From NCBI GenBank assembly GCA_026706505.1, contig JAPOYQ010000626.1:1-6767 (forward strand): 6,767 nucleotides of DNA, in the 5' to 3' direction. This stretch comes from Gemmatimonadota bacterium. GTDB taxonomy: Bacteria > Latescibacterota > UBA2968 > UBA8231. Below the pieces are notes generated by a model that saw nothing but the letters and a program-made list of their open reading frames with translations, was not told the DNA's origin and ran no database searches. Of the stretch, positions 1-6,130 are shown piece by piece (within the stretch, counting starts at the first letter, position 1; every line of letters begins with the position of its first letter). The position numbers and the translations under genes were made by a program.

Positions 1-470
1 CGGGGAAAAAACTTGAAGCGATTGACCCCGAAGCGGGCACCTAAATCCAGATCGATGATAATGCCCAACACGCGCGCGCTCTGGCCACCGGCACTGGCGC
101 GCAAATCCAGCGCTGTCTCGCCATCATTGTCGATGATGCTGGGCAATTCCGGCCGGATGTTGATGGTATTAGGCGAGGTGATCGAGCCGCCGCGGGCCTC
201 GGAATTAGCGCCGACGGCGATATTGAGCGTGGTATCAGCGCGCTGGGGAAAAATCCAGTTTCTGAAACCCTCCGCATTGAAGTCTATAACCCCGCCGGGC
301 GCGTTGGTATTCTCCACCGAAGTCGCGCTGCGGATGACCGTAGCTTGAATCTCTCCACCACCGCTGGCCCAATCCAAACCGCCTTCGCCGCCGACGATCA
401 CGACTTCAGCGACAGCCGACCAGCCTCCGAGTAGGCACAATAAGAGAGCACATACACTAGCGCGTTTCAT
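1..470 (-). CDS. Secreted hypothetical protein, discoidin-like C-terminal motif (partial, 3' end outside window)
   Basis: The reading frame opens at the ATG complementary to 468-470 and runs uninterrupted to the window edge (156 complete codons). The N-terminus MKRASVCALLLCLLGG is a clear signal peptide with a likely cleavage after Ser-Ala-Val-Ala (residues 18-21), so the product is exported. The mature part starts VVIVGGEGGLDW, is rich in Gly, Asn and Asp, and contains a stretch around residues 135-155 reading LGIIIDLDLGARFGVNRFKF. An 'I-D-L-G-x-x-x-x-V-N-R' pattern of this sort is seen in F5/8-type-C (discoidin) jelly-roll domains that bind sugars, so a carbohydrate- or surface-binding role is possible, but this is inference. 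I know similar proteins only as hypotheticals from uncultivated bacteria. No strong Shine-Dalgarno precedes the start. It is transcribed away from the foldase operon and shares its 245-bp upstream region. Confidence 0.8.
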   Translation of the reverse strand, partial: MKRASVCALLLCLLGGWSAVAEVVIVGGEGGLDWASGGGEIQATVIRSATSVENTNAPGGVIDFNAEGFRNWIFPQRADTTLNIAVGANSEARGGSITSPNTINIRPELPSIIDNDGETALDLRASAGGQSARVLGIIIDLDLGARFGVNRFKFFP

Positions 471-518
471 AGGCAAGAGTTCGTCGACAAGTGAATCGGA
501 TTCGAAAATCCAGTAAGT

Positions 519-560
519 TCTTTATTACTAAAGACATTATGCGCAGCTTACCACTGCGCA
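519..560. repeat. Two adjacent hairpin-forming inverted repeats in the divergent intergenic region
   Basis: Positions 519-534 read TCTTTA-TTAC-TAAAGA, a perfect 6-bp stem. Positions 540-560 read TGCGCAG-cttacca-CTGCGCA, a perfect 7-bp stem with a 7-nt loop. A weaker stem, GGATT-CGAA-AATCC, lies at 498-511. They fall in the leader of the minus-strand gene and upstream of the plus-strand promoter. They could be RNA hairpins of the minus-strand transcript or protein-binding dyads. Neither arm is followed by a proper T-run, so I do not call a terminator. Confidence 0.45.
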
Positions 561-567
561 ATCTTCG

Positions 568-581
568 TAGTTGGCCAACTA
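568..581. promoter_or_regulatory. Perfect 14-bp palindrome, candidate operator
   Basis: TAGTTGGCCAACTA is identical to its own reverse complement over all 14 bases. It ends two bases before a consensus -10 hexamer (584-589) and lies between two divergent genes. A protein bound here would occupy the spacer between -35 and -10 of the operon promoter. What binds is unknown. The repressor encoded at 5739-6122 has a different-looking dyad at its own promoter, so it is not an obvious candidate. Confidence 0.5.
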
Positions 582-583
582 TT

Positions 584-589
584 TATAAT
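584..589 (+). promoter_or_regulatory. Candidate -10 element of the foldase operon
   Basis: TATAAT matches the sigma-70 -10 consensus at all six positions and lies 126 bp before the foldase start codon. No convincing -35 is present at 16-18 bp spacing (the bases around 561-567 match poorly), so the promoter may be weak or activator-dependent. It predicts a start near 595-597 and a leader of about 120 nt. Confidence 0.45.
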
Positions 590-600
590 CAATAGCCCTT

Positions 601-640
601 AACGCCGCAAGCATCTTTACACACCTTGCCTCCCGGCGTT
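601..640 (+). promoter_or_regulatory. Predicted 5'-leader RNA hairpin
   Basis: AACGCCG (601-607) pairs perfectly with CGGCGTT (634-640). Inside it, CAAG (608-611) pairs with CTTG (625-628), giving an 11-bp interrupted stem with a 5-nt bulge (629-633) and a 13-nt loop. It would start within a few bases of the predicted transcript start and is followed by TTTT (639-642) and a 41-nt tract that is almost all pyrimidine (651-691). It may stabilise the 5' end of the message or act as a weak attenuator. No known riboswitch class is recognised. Confidence 0.4.
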
Positions 641-697
641 TTACCTTTCATTCCCCCCCTTTTTCTTTATATTCGTCTTTTTCTTTTCCTCAAAATT

Positions 698-703
698 TAG
701 GAG
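698..703 (+). promoter_or_regulatory. Shine-Dalgarno for the foldase gene
   Basis: TAGGAG lies 12 nt before the ATG at 716. That spacing is somewhat long. The next in-frame ATG at 722 is farther still, so 716 is the better start. Confidence 0.6.
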
Positions 704-715
704 TATCCCAGCCCC

Positions 716-2410
716 ATGAAAATGAAGCATCTCAACGCCTTGCTCTTACTCAGTTGGCTCTTCGCCGCCTGCGGCAGTCAGGATCAACCGCCGACCTCGC
801 CGGCCGAACTCATTGTTGCCGAGGCTGGCGACAAGTCGATCACCACGGCTGAGTTCGCCGAGTTCTCATCCAAGATCCCCGAAGGTATGCGCCAAGGGGC
901 CACGCCATTGGCCGTGTCCCGCAATCTGCTCAACAGCCTAATCGACAAGGAATTACTTCTCCAAGAAGCACAGGCGTCCAACATCGAAAATATGATTTGG
1001 TTTATCGACGAGTTGACTAACTATGAACGCTCGCGCATCCTGCGCCTGTACGAGCAACGAGAAATCATCAGCAAGCTGAACATCACCGAGGAAATGGTCG
1101 AGGCCCACTACCGCGCAACCCGCCGCGACCGCTCAATCCGCCTCGGCGGCATCATGGTCGATAGTGAAGAAGAGGCCAACGATCTCTACCAGCAGCTTCA
1201 AGATGGTGCCGACTTTCACCAACTAGCCCGCACTCATTCGGTCCACCGCGAAAGCGCCGAGCGCGGCGGCGATACTGGGCTGTACCAGTTGCGCGACCAA
1301 CTCATGCCCGAAGTCGTAGCCAAAGTAGCCGACCTAGAAATCGGCGAAATTGCTCCGCCGGTGTCGATGTTCGTCGCCCGCGAGCAAAAGTTTGCCATTT
1401 TCACCATTCTCGACGAAATCCCGGCACCGCTCGAAGCCTCCGAGGACCGCATCCGCGAAGAATTGCTCATCGCCCAGCGCAACCAGCGCCTGCAAACCAT
1501 GCTCGATTCGCTGCGAGGCAAATACCAGCCCCAACCGCAGCCGCAGAACCTCTCCCTATTGGCCGAGCGCATTGACCAGTTCACCGGCGAGGAGTTCGCC
1601 CTCGCCGAGGTCGACGCGCCCTTGCCTGTCTGCACCTTTAGCAAGGGAGACCCCATCGGCTTGGGAAATTTCGTCGAGACCATCCGCCAGATGAAAATAG
1701 CGCCGCAAATGTTGATCGACACCGAGCGCGCCGCGGACTTGCTCAACCGCCGCGTCATCCCCGAACACCTATTCATGTCTGAAATCATCAGCGCCGGGCT
1801 GGACCAAGACCCCGAGTTTCGCGCCAGCATTGCCGCCAAGCGCCAAGAACTTATGGTGACCGGCCTCCGCAAGATCATGGTTGACCAGCATCTGTCGGTC
1901 ACCCCAGAAGAGGCGCGCACCTTCTACGACGAGCATCCAGAAAAATTTACCAAACCCACGACCACTGTCGCCATCGAAATTCTGGTTTCCAGCGACTCGC
2001 TAGCCCAGCATCTGTTCACTGAGCTGGCGCAAGCCACCGAAGCCGAGGCCGAAACCCTCGCCGTGCGCCACAGCGAACGCGCTGAGGTCCTCCACCACAA
2101 CGGACGTATTAACTTCAATATCTACACCGAGCAATTCTTCCCCGGCGTCTCCGACTTGGCCCAAGATCTCGAGGTCGGCCAAGTGGGCGGCCCAGTCCGC
2201 ACCCAGCGAGGCTATTCGGTATTCAAAGTCGTGGATCGCCAACGCGAACACATCCCCTACAATGAGGACTCACAGCGACGCGCCCGGGCCTACGTACTCA
2301 TCGACAAGGCCCAGAACCGCTACGTCGAATACGTGCGTAGCCTGCGTAAAATCTATCCGATAACCATCCACGAAGCCCATTTGAAGCAATACACTGCCGC
2401 CCAAAGCTGA
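716..2410 (+). CDS. Two-module SurA/PpiD-like parvulin-fold foldase lipoprotein
   Basis: The 564-aa product begins with a basic and hydrophobic signal ending in FAAC, with Cys19 as the probable lipidated residue, so it is likely a membrane-anchored lipoprotein facing the periplasm. Residues 35-135 form a helical SurA_N-type segment (LLNSLIDKELLLQEA at 71-85). Residues 139-235 match a parvulin rotamase domain: strand at 141-149, helix with GADFHQLARTHS at 164-175, then RGGDTGLY at 183-190 and LEIGEIAPPV at 207-216. The pattern then repeats: a helical segment at about 310-405 and a second, more diverged parvulin-like domain at about 415-508 ending GYSVFKVVD. Such proteins bind and help fold exported proteins. 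Both domains lack the usual parvulin histidines (Gly145 and Ala227; Glu421 and Ser501), so chaperone action without isomerase activity is likely. It is the first gene of a coupled three-gene operon. Its TGA overlaps the next ATG by one base. Confidence 0.85.
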   Translation: MKMKHLNALLLLSWLFAACGSQDQPPTSPAELIVAEAGDKSITTAEFAEFSSKIPEGMRQGATPLAVSRNLLNSLIDKELLLQEAQASNIENMIWFIDELTNYERSRILRLYEQREIISKLNITEEMVEAHYRATRRDRSIRLGGIMVDSEEEANDLYQQLQDGADFHQLARTHSVHRESAERGGDTGLYQLRDQLMPEVVAKVADLEIGEIAPPVSMFVAREQKFAIFTILDEIPAPLEASEDRIREELLIAQRNQRLQTMLDSLRGKYQPQPQPQNLSLLAERIDQFTGEEFALAEVDAPLPVCTFSKGDPIGLGNFVETIRQMKIAPQMLIDTERAADLLNRRVIPEHLFMSEIISAGLDQDPEFRASIAAKRQELMVTGLRKIMVDQHLSVTPEEARTFYDEHPEKFTKPTTTVAIEILVSSDSLAQHLFTELAQATEAEAETLAVRHSERAEVLHHNGRINFNIYTEQFFPGVSDLAQDLEVGQVGGPVRTQRGYSVFKVVDRQREHIPYNEDSQRRARAYVLIDKAQNRYVEYVRSLRKIYPITIHEAHLKQYTAAQS

Positions 2411-3264
2411 TGGTCATCCCCCTATGGGCGCTTTGCTGCCTCCTCCTAATTCCGCTCGGCGCACGCGCTGACCGCGCCGACACCACCATCGCCGACCAGA
2501 CCTATGCCCTGCTTCCGGCGGCTGACTTGCTCTCAAGTCTACGACGGGCACAAGAGCCGATCCACCTCCGCGCCACCGCTGTCGTCGGCCCTCTCTACGC
2601 TCCAACTGCCGGTCTCGACACCGTGCGCGCCTCTCTCCAGTTCGACGATGTCTTTTTCTTAGACGAGGTCACCCTCAACAACGTGGTCTTCCTCGGTCCG
2701 GTGCAAGGCGAGCGCACCACATTCGCCAACGGTCTCTCGCTAACAAATGCCCATTTCCACAGCGCATTCGGCCTGCGCGCAAGCCGGTCTGGCAAGCACC
2801 TCAATTTCAAACAGGCCGTCTTCGGTGCCGACGCCGACTTTACCGACGGCGATTTCGCTGGTCCCAATTCGTTTATCAACGCCCGTTTCGCCGCTGCCAC
2901 CCGCTTCGTCCGCACCCATTTTGCGACCGCTGCCTACTTTGAAGGCACTCACTTCGCCGGCCAGACCGATTTTGCCGACTCCCGCTTCGCCGGCGTAGCC
3001 TCCTTCAAGGACGCCCGCTGGAATGGCCCGGCTTGCCGGTGCCCGCTTTGCCGAACGCGCCCTCTTCTGGCGGACCCAGTTTTTCGCCGCGGCCAACTTT
3101 GCAGCGGCCCGCGCCGACGGGGAGATCTCTTTCAACCGAGCCACCTTCGCCGACCGAGCTACCTTCGCCGACTTCACCTTTGCCCAAGCCGCCCACTTCG
3201 CCGATGCGGACTTTGCCCGCGCGGACTTTGGCGGCAGCTACTTCCGCAAAGAAGCCGATTTTAG
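2410..3264 (+). CDS. Pentapeptide-repeat membrane protein, N-terminal part (frameshifted gene)
   Basis: Translation starts at the ATG overlapping the foldase stop (TGATG). No Shine-Dalgarno is visible, so translational coupling is likely. Residues 1-20 are a signal peptide with probable cleavage after Ala-Arg-Ala. Residues 36-60 (ADLLSSLRRAQEPIHLRA) resemble the leader typical of pentapeptide-repeat proteins. From about residue 93 the chain is built of Phe-centred repeats of the Pentapeptide_3 (PF13576) kind, with Phe spacing alternating 5 and 6 residues (an 11-residue unit F-A-x-x-x-x-F-x-x-x-R/H), as in residues 171-204. After Trp204 (codon at 3019) the repeat logic stops and this frame continues as Cys/Arg/Leu-rich nonsense to 3264, while the repeats resume in the +2 frame at 3032. 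Codons 2410 to about 3025 are therefore the genuine part. Joined to the next entry it would give a protein of roughly 510 residues. Confidence 0.75.
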   Translation: MVIPLWALCCLLLIPLGARADRADTTIADQTYALLPAADLLSSLRRAQEPIHLRATAVVGPLYAPTAGLDTVRASLQFDDVFFLDEVTLNNVVFLGPVQGERTTFANGLSLTNAHFHSAFGLRASRSGKHLNFKQAVFGADADFTDGDFAGPNSFINARFAAATRFVRTHFATAAYFEGTHFAGQTDFADSRFAGVASFKDARWNGPACRCPLCRTRPLLADPVFRRGQLCSGPRRRGDLFQPSHLRRPSYLRRLHLCPSRPLRRCGLCPRGLWRQLLPQRSRF

Positions 3265-3937
3265 TGGCGTCCAAGCGCGGACACTGCGTTTCAATTCCTT
3301 TTTCAACCGCACCCTCGATCTGCGCCGCGCCGCTATCGGCACCCTCGATCTGCACCCAAGTGTCCAAGCCGATTCGACCTTTGCCGCAAGCGCCCAACTC
3401 TACTTGCAGCAAGCCTATTTTGAGCGCCTCCGCGTCCGCTGGGCGCACGTGCGTCACCGTCTAGCCACTACTGACTCGGCGTTAGTCACCGCGCTCGACC
3501 CTGCCTACAACAGCCTGCGGCATCACTTCCTCGCCCAAGGACTAAAAGACGACGCTGTAGCCTGCGAGATCGAGCGTCTAGACCGCCAGCGCCGCGCCCT
3601 TAGCTGGGCCGCGCCCCAACGTTGGGCGTTAGAGTTGTGGAATCTCTGTTCGCGCTACGGCACCTCCCCACTACAACTCGTTCTCTGCATCCTCGGCAGC
3701 ATCCTCCTTTGGGCGCTGATCTACCGGCTGGTCCCTGGAATATTGTACTCCGTCAACGGCGATGAACACCCCACCCTCGCCGACTGTATACGCTTCAGCA
3801 TCCACGCCTTCACCCGAACCGATCCCTACCCCTGGTACGCGACTGGCAAGCTCAAACTCCTCGCCAGCGTCCAAATCCTGCTCGGCTGGGTCTCGCTCGG
3901 CTTATTGCTCGCCGTGATCTTGGCACATCTGCTGTGA
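3023..3937 (+). CDS. Pentapeptide-repeat membrane protein, C-terminal part with pseudo-ion-channel domain (frameshifted gene)
   Basis: This frame carries on the Phe repeats cut off in the preceding entry (residues 9-95, e.g. FADRATFADFTFAQAAHFAD) and has no signal or Shine-Dalgarno of its own, so it is the second half of the same gene rather than a separate one. Residues 160-192 contain the Tyr-x-x-Leu...Gly-x-x-x-Asp-Ala pattern that commonly links pentapeptide domains to membrane domains. Two hydrophobic segments follow: about 216-235 and 277-302. They flank FSIHAFTRTDPYPW (258-271), arranged like the pore region of two-TM ion channels (Ion_trans_2), but the Thr-x-Gly-Tyr-Gly-Asp selectivity filter is absent. 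I infer a membrane anchor or a non-conducting relative holding the repeat domain outside the cytoplasm. The stop overlaps the GTG of the next gene by four bases. Confidence 0.75.
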   Translation: MARLAGARFAERALFWRTQFFAAANFAAARADGEISFNRATFADRATFADFTFAQAAHFADADFARADFGGSYFRKEADFSGVQARTLRFNSFFNRTLDLRRAAIGTLDLHPSVQADSTFAASAQLYLQQAYFERLRVRWAHVRHRLATTDSALVTALDPAYNSLRHHFLAQGLKDDAVACEIERLDRQRRALSWAAPQRWALELWNLCSRYGTSPLQLVLCILGSILLWALIYRLVPGILYSVNGDEHPTLADCIRFSIHAFTRTDPYPWYATGKLKLLASVQILLGWVSLGLLLAVILAHLL

Positions 3938-5559
3938 GTACTTCGTGGCCTTGGCTGGCCGCCCTCGCACTGCTGAGCGGCTGCACCGCTGAGCCTCCTG
4001 CGCCCGCTGCCCCGATCCACTTTGTCGATGTCGGCCGGGACGCCGGCTTGGACTTTACCCATTTCAACGGCTTTTCCGGGGAGTACTACTATGTCGAAAC
4101 ATTCGGCGGTGGGGCTGCCTTTCTCGACTACGACGGCGATTGGGACCTCGATCTCTACCTAGTCAACGGCACCTACCTAAAAGGACTCCCTCCCGACCCC
4201 TTGCCGCGCAATCACCTCTACCAAAATCAGGGCCAAGGAACCTTCCACAACGCGAGCGGTCCCACCGCCGCAGCCGACCCGGGCTACGGCTTCGGAGTCT
4301 CGGCCGCCGACTACGACGGCGATGGCGATCAGGACCTCTTCGTCGCCAACTACGGACCCAACGCCCTCTACCGCAATGACAGCGGTACCTTCGTCCGCAA
4401 TGGGGTCGGCGTCGAAGACCCTCGCTGGGGAACCAGCGCCGGCTTTTTCGACTACGACTTGGACGGCGACCTCGACCTCTTCGTCGCCAACTACGTTCAC
4501 TTCAGCCTCGACGCCAATATCGTCTGCAAGGTCGGCAAGACCCGTTCCTACTGCGAGCCGGCCGCCTATTCCCCAATCGGCGACATCCTCTACCGCAACG
4601 ACGGCGACCGCTTCACCGACGTCAGCGACCCAGCCGGCATCACCTTAGAGGGCCGCGGCCTCGGCGTAGCGTTTGCCGACTACGACTTGGACGGCGACAC
4701 CGATCTCTACGTGGCCAACGACGGGACGATGAACTTTCTCTACGAGAATCAGCGCGGCACTTTCGCCGAGGTCGGGCAGGCGGCCGGCACCCGCTACGAC
4801 GAGCACGGCCACGCCGAGGCCGGCATGGGCACTGACTTCGGCGACTACGACCGCGACGGCGATATGGACCTTTTCGTCACTAATTTTGCCTTTGAGACCA
4901 ACACGCTCTACCAAAACGACGGCCAAGGCCGGTTCACCATTGCCTCTGGGCGGCTCGGACTGGGTGAGGCCTCGCTCCGGCCTCTCGGCTTTGGCACCCG
5001 CTTTTTCGACTACGACAACGACTGCGATCTCGACCTCTTTGTCGCCAACGGACACGTCATGGACGTGGTCACCGAATGGGACTCGACCCAGACTTACCGC
5101 CAGACCAACCAGCTATTCCGCAACGAGGACGGCCAACGCTTCGCCGACGTCTCTGCCAGTATGGGACCAGCCTTCGCCCAAGCCAATGTCGGGCGCGGCA
5201 CGGCCGTGGCCGACTACGATGACGACGGCGATCTCGACCTGCTAGTCACCACTGTGGCCGCTCCACCGCGCCTGTTGCGCAACGACAGTGACCACCGCCA
5301 CCACTATCTGCAAATTTTCCTTATCGGCCAGACCCATCCCGACGCCCTCGGTACCCGCGTAGCCGTCACTGCTGACGGCATTCGGCAGACACAGGAGCGC
5401 CAATCGGGCGGCAGCTACTTGGCCAGCCACGATCCGCGTCTGCATTTCGGCTTGGGAACGGCCACCCGCGCCCGCGTCGAAATCACGTGGCCCTCCGGTC
5501 AAGTGCAGACCCTCGAAAACGTCGCCGCCGACCAAGTCCTCCGCATCGAAGAACCGTAG
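3934..5559 (+). CDS. FG-GAP/VCBS seven-repeat propeller lipoprotein with ASPIC/UnbV domain (CRTAC1-like)
   Basis: The 541-aa product starts at a GTG in a GTGA overlap with the upstream stop. No in-frame ATG occurs before the domains begin, and this start gives a complete signal with the lipobox Leu-Ser-Gly-Cys17, so it is a likely lipoprotein. Seven Asp-rich calcium-loop motifs of the type D-Y-D-x-D-x-D-x-D begin at residues 65, 126, 173, 249, 304, 359 and 427, each followed by a Leu-Phe/Tyr-Val-x-Asn strand, as expected for a seven-bladed integrin-alpha-like beta-propeller (PF13517). Loops 1 and 6 have Trp70 and Cys364 where Gly is usual. Cys198 and Cys207 lie in an insertion between repeats 3 and 4 and could form a disulfide. 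Residues about 455-540 are an ASPIC/UnbV domain (PF07593), with SGGSYLASHDPRLHFGLG (491-508) and VEITWPSGQV (515-524). The family is exported and probably binds partners or glycans with calcium; the exact role here is unknown. It is the last gene of the operon. Confidence 0.9.
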   Translation: MSTSWPWLAALALLSGCTAEPPAPAAPIHFVDVGRDAGLDFTHFNGFSGEYYYVETFGGGAAFLDYDGDWDLDLYLVNGTYLKGLPPDPLPRNHLYQNQGQGTFHNASGPTAAADPGYGFGVSAADYDGDGDQDLFVANYGPNALYRNDSGTFVRNGVGVEDPRWGTSAGFFDYDLDGDLDLFVANYVHFSLDANIVCKVGKTRSYCEPAAYSPIGDILYRNDGDRFTDVSDPAGITLEGRGLGVAFADYDLDGDTDLYVANDGTMNFLYENQRGTFAEVGQAAGTRYDEHGHAEAGMGTDFGDYDRDGDMDLFVTNFAFETNTLYQNDGQGRFTIASGRLGLGEASLRPLGFGTRFFDYDNDCDLDLFVANGHVMDVVTEWDSTQTYRQTNQLFRNEDGQRFADVSASMGPAFAQANVGRGTAVADYDDDGDLDLLVTTVAAPPRLLRNDSDHRHHYLQIFLIGQTHPDALGTRVAVTADGIRQTQERQSGGSYLASHDPRLHFGLGTATRARVEITWPSGQVQTLENVAADQVLRIEEP

Positions 5560-5575
5560 AAGAGCATTTCCTCTC

Positions 5576-5603
5576 CGCCGATTAATCCGGCGATTCTTTT
5601 TTT
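5576..5603 (+). terminator. Rho-independent terminator of the three-gene operon
   Basis: CGCCG (5576-5580) pairs with CGGCG (5588-5592) across a 7-nt loop. The stem can be extended by a few A-T pairs with one bulged C. Seven Ts (5597-5603) follow within five bases of the stem. It lies 16 bp after the propeller gene stop and before the promoter of the repressor gene. Confidence 0.75.
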
Positions 5604-5620
5604 CTGCGACAAAAAATCAC

Positions 5621-5647
5621 TTGACAAATCGTCCAATCGCGTATTAT
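5621..5647 (+). promoter_or_regulatory. Sigma-70-type promoter of the repressor gene
   Basis: TTGACA (5621-5626) is a perfect -35. TATTAT (5642-5647) matches the -10 consensus at five of six positions. The 15-bp spacer is shorter than the ideal 17, which would weaken the promoter. It predicts a start near 5654 and a leader of about 85 nt. A second TATTAT (5681-5686), preceded by the same TCGCGT (5637-5642 and 5673-5678), gives an imperfect direct repeat downstream. Confidence 0.65.
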
Positions 5648-5667
5648 TTAGCGTTTCAAAAGGCTAA
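5648..5667. promoter_or_regulatory. Candidate operator for the BlaI-like repressor
   Basis: TTAGCGTTTCAAAAGGCTAA is a 20-bp imperfect palindrome with 16 of 20 positions symmetric (TTAGC-n-TTT ... AAA-n-GCTAA). It directly follows the -10 hexamer and covers the expected transcription start, which is where BlaI/MecI-type repressors usually bind their own promoters. It does not show the TACA...TGTA core of staphylococcal BlaI sites, so the match is by position and symmetry only. Confidence 0.5.
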
Positions 5668-5693
5668 TTTATTCGCGTTTTATTATCCCGCCA

Positions 5694-5708
5694 TCCGGGG
5701 TCTCCGGA
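5694..5708. repeat. Small inverted repeat in the repressor leader
   Basis: TCCGG (5694-5698) and CCGGA (5704-5708) form a 5-bp stem with a GGTCT loop in the untranslated leader, 30 bp before the start codon and upstream of the Shine-Dalgarno. It may be an RNA hairpin or chance in GC-rich DNA. Confidence 0.3.
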
Positions 5709-5738
5709 CCTTAAGAAGGCTTCCAAAGAGAAGGTACT

Positions 5739-6122
5739 ATGCCCCGCAAACGCACCGAGGGTCTCACCGATCGCGAGGCCGAAATCATGGCTGTCCTCTG
5801 GCAAATGGGCCAAGCCAGTGTCGAGGACATCCGCCAGCGACTCGAAGGACGCCCCGCCGCCAGCACCGTGCGCTCATTGTTAGCCATTATGGCCGAGCGC
5901 GGCCTAGTGGCCGACGACAATACCGTGTACGCCAAGAAGTACCGCCCCAAACTCGACCAGAGCCAAGCCCAAGACTCGGCCCTGCGGCGCGTCATTGACC
6001 GCCTCTTTTCCGGCTCAACCGAAGAACTGCTGGTGCGTCTGATCGACGAAGGTGCCGTGGATAGTGCCCAACTTGAGCGCCTGCAAAAACGCCTGCGGGA
6101 ACGCCGCGACCAAAGCAAATGA
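5739..6122 (+). CDS. BlaI/MecI/CopY-family transcriptional repressor
   Basis: The 127-aa product has the length and layout of the Penicillinase_R family (PF03965). An N-terminal winged helix-turn-helix begins LTDREAEIMAVLWQMGQASV (9-28). The recognition helix is around STVRSLLAIMAERGLV (42-57), and the wing (NTVYAKKYRP, 61-70) follows. A charged helical C-terminal part (73-125) is the expected dimerisation region. Members bind promoter dyads as dimers and are inactivated by proteolysis or ligand. The start is supported by GAGAAGG (5728-5734), which ends four bases before the ATG. It has its own promoter and a candidate operator at the transcription start, suggesting autoregulation. The BlaR1/MecR1-type M56 sensor peptidase that often follows such genes is not adjacent. 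Instead a secreted TlpA-like gene lies 80 bp downstream with no terminator in between, so it is a likely target. The signal that relieves repression cannot be told from the sequence. Confidence 0.88.
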   Translation: MPRKRTEGLTDREAEIMAVLWQMGQASVEDIRQRLEGRPAASTVRSLLAIMAERGLVADDNTVYAKKYRPKLDQSQAQDSALRRVIDRLFSGSTEELLVRLIDEGAVDSAQLERLQKRLRERRDQSK

Positions 6123-6130
6123 TAATATGG

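Noticed and set aside
13..348. Plus-strand ORF at the window start
   Set aside because: It is antisense to the secreted minus-strand gene, whose signal peptide and open frame to the edge are much stronger.
1234..1920. Long minus-strand ORF inside the foldase gene
   Set aside because: It is antisense to a well-supported coding region and has shadow-like Arg/Ser/Met-rich composition without domains.
2410..3937. Programmed ribosomal frameshifting as the explanation for the split gene
   Set aside because: No slippery heptamer or stop-codon-driven +1 site is visible at 3019-3032, and the upstream frame carries on 230 bases past it. A mutation or sequence error is simpler.
4177..5055. Minus-strand ORFs rich in Val/Glu/Ala opposite the propeller gene
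   Set aside because: Their repetitive VVVEKAG-like sequence is simply the reverse of the Asp-rich calcium loops on the plus strand.
4129..5250. Repeated GACTACGACNNNGACGGCGAC-like DNA as a possible repeat array
   Set aside because: The repeats are irregularly spaced, in frame, and fully explained by the seven calcium-binding loops of the propeller protein. No CRISPR-like spacing exists.
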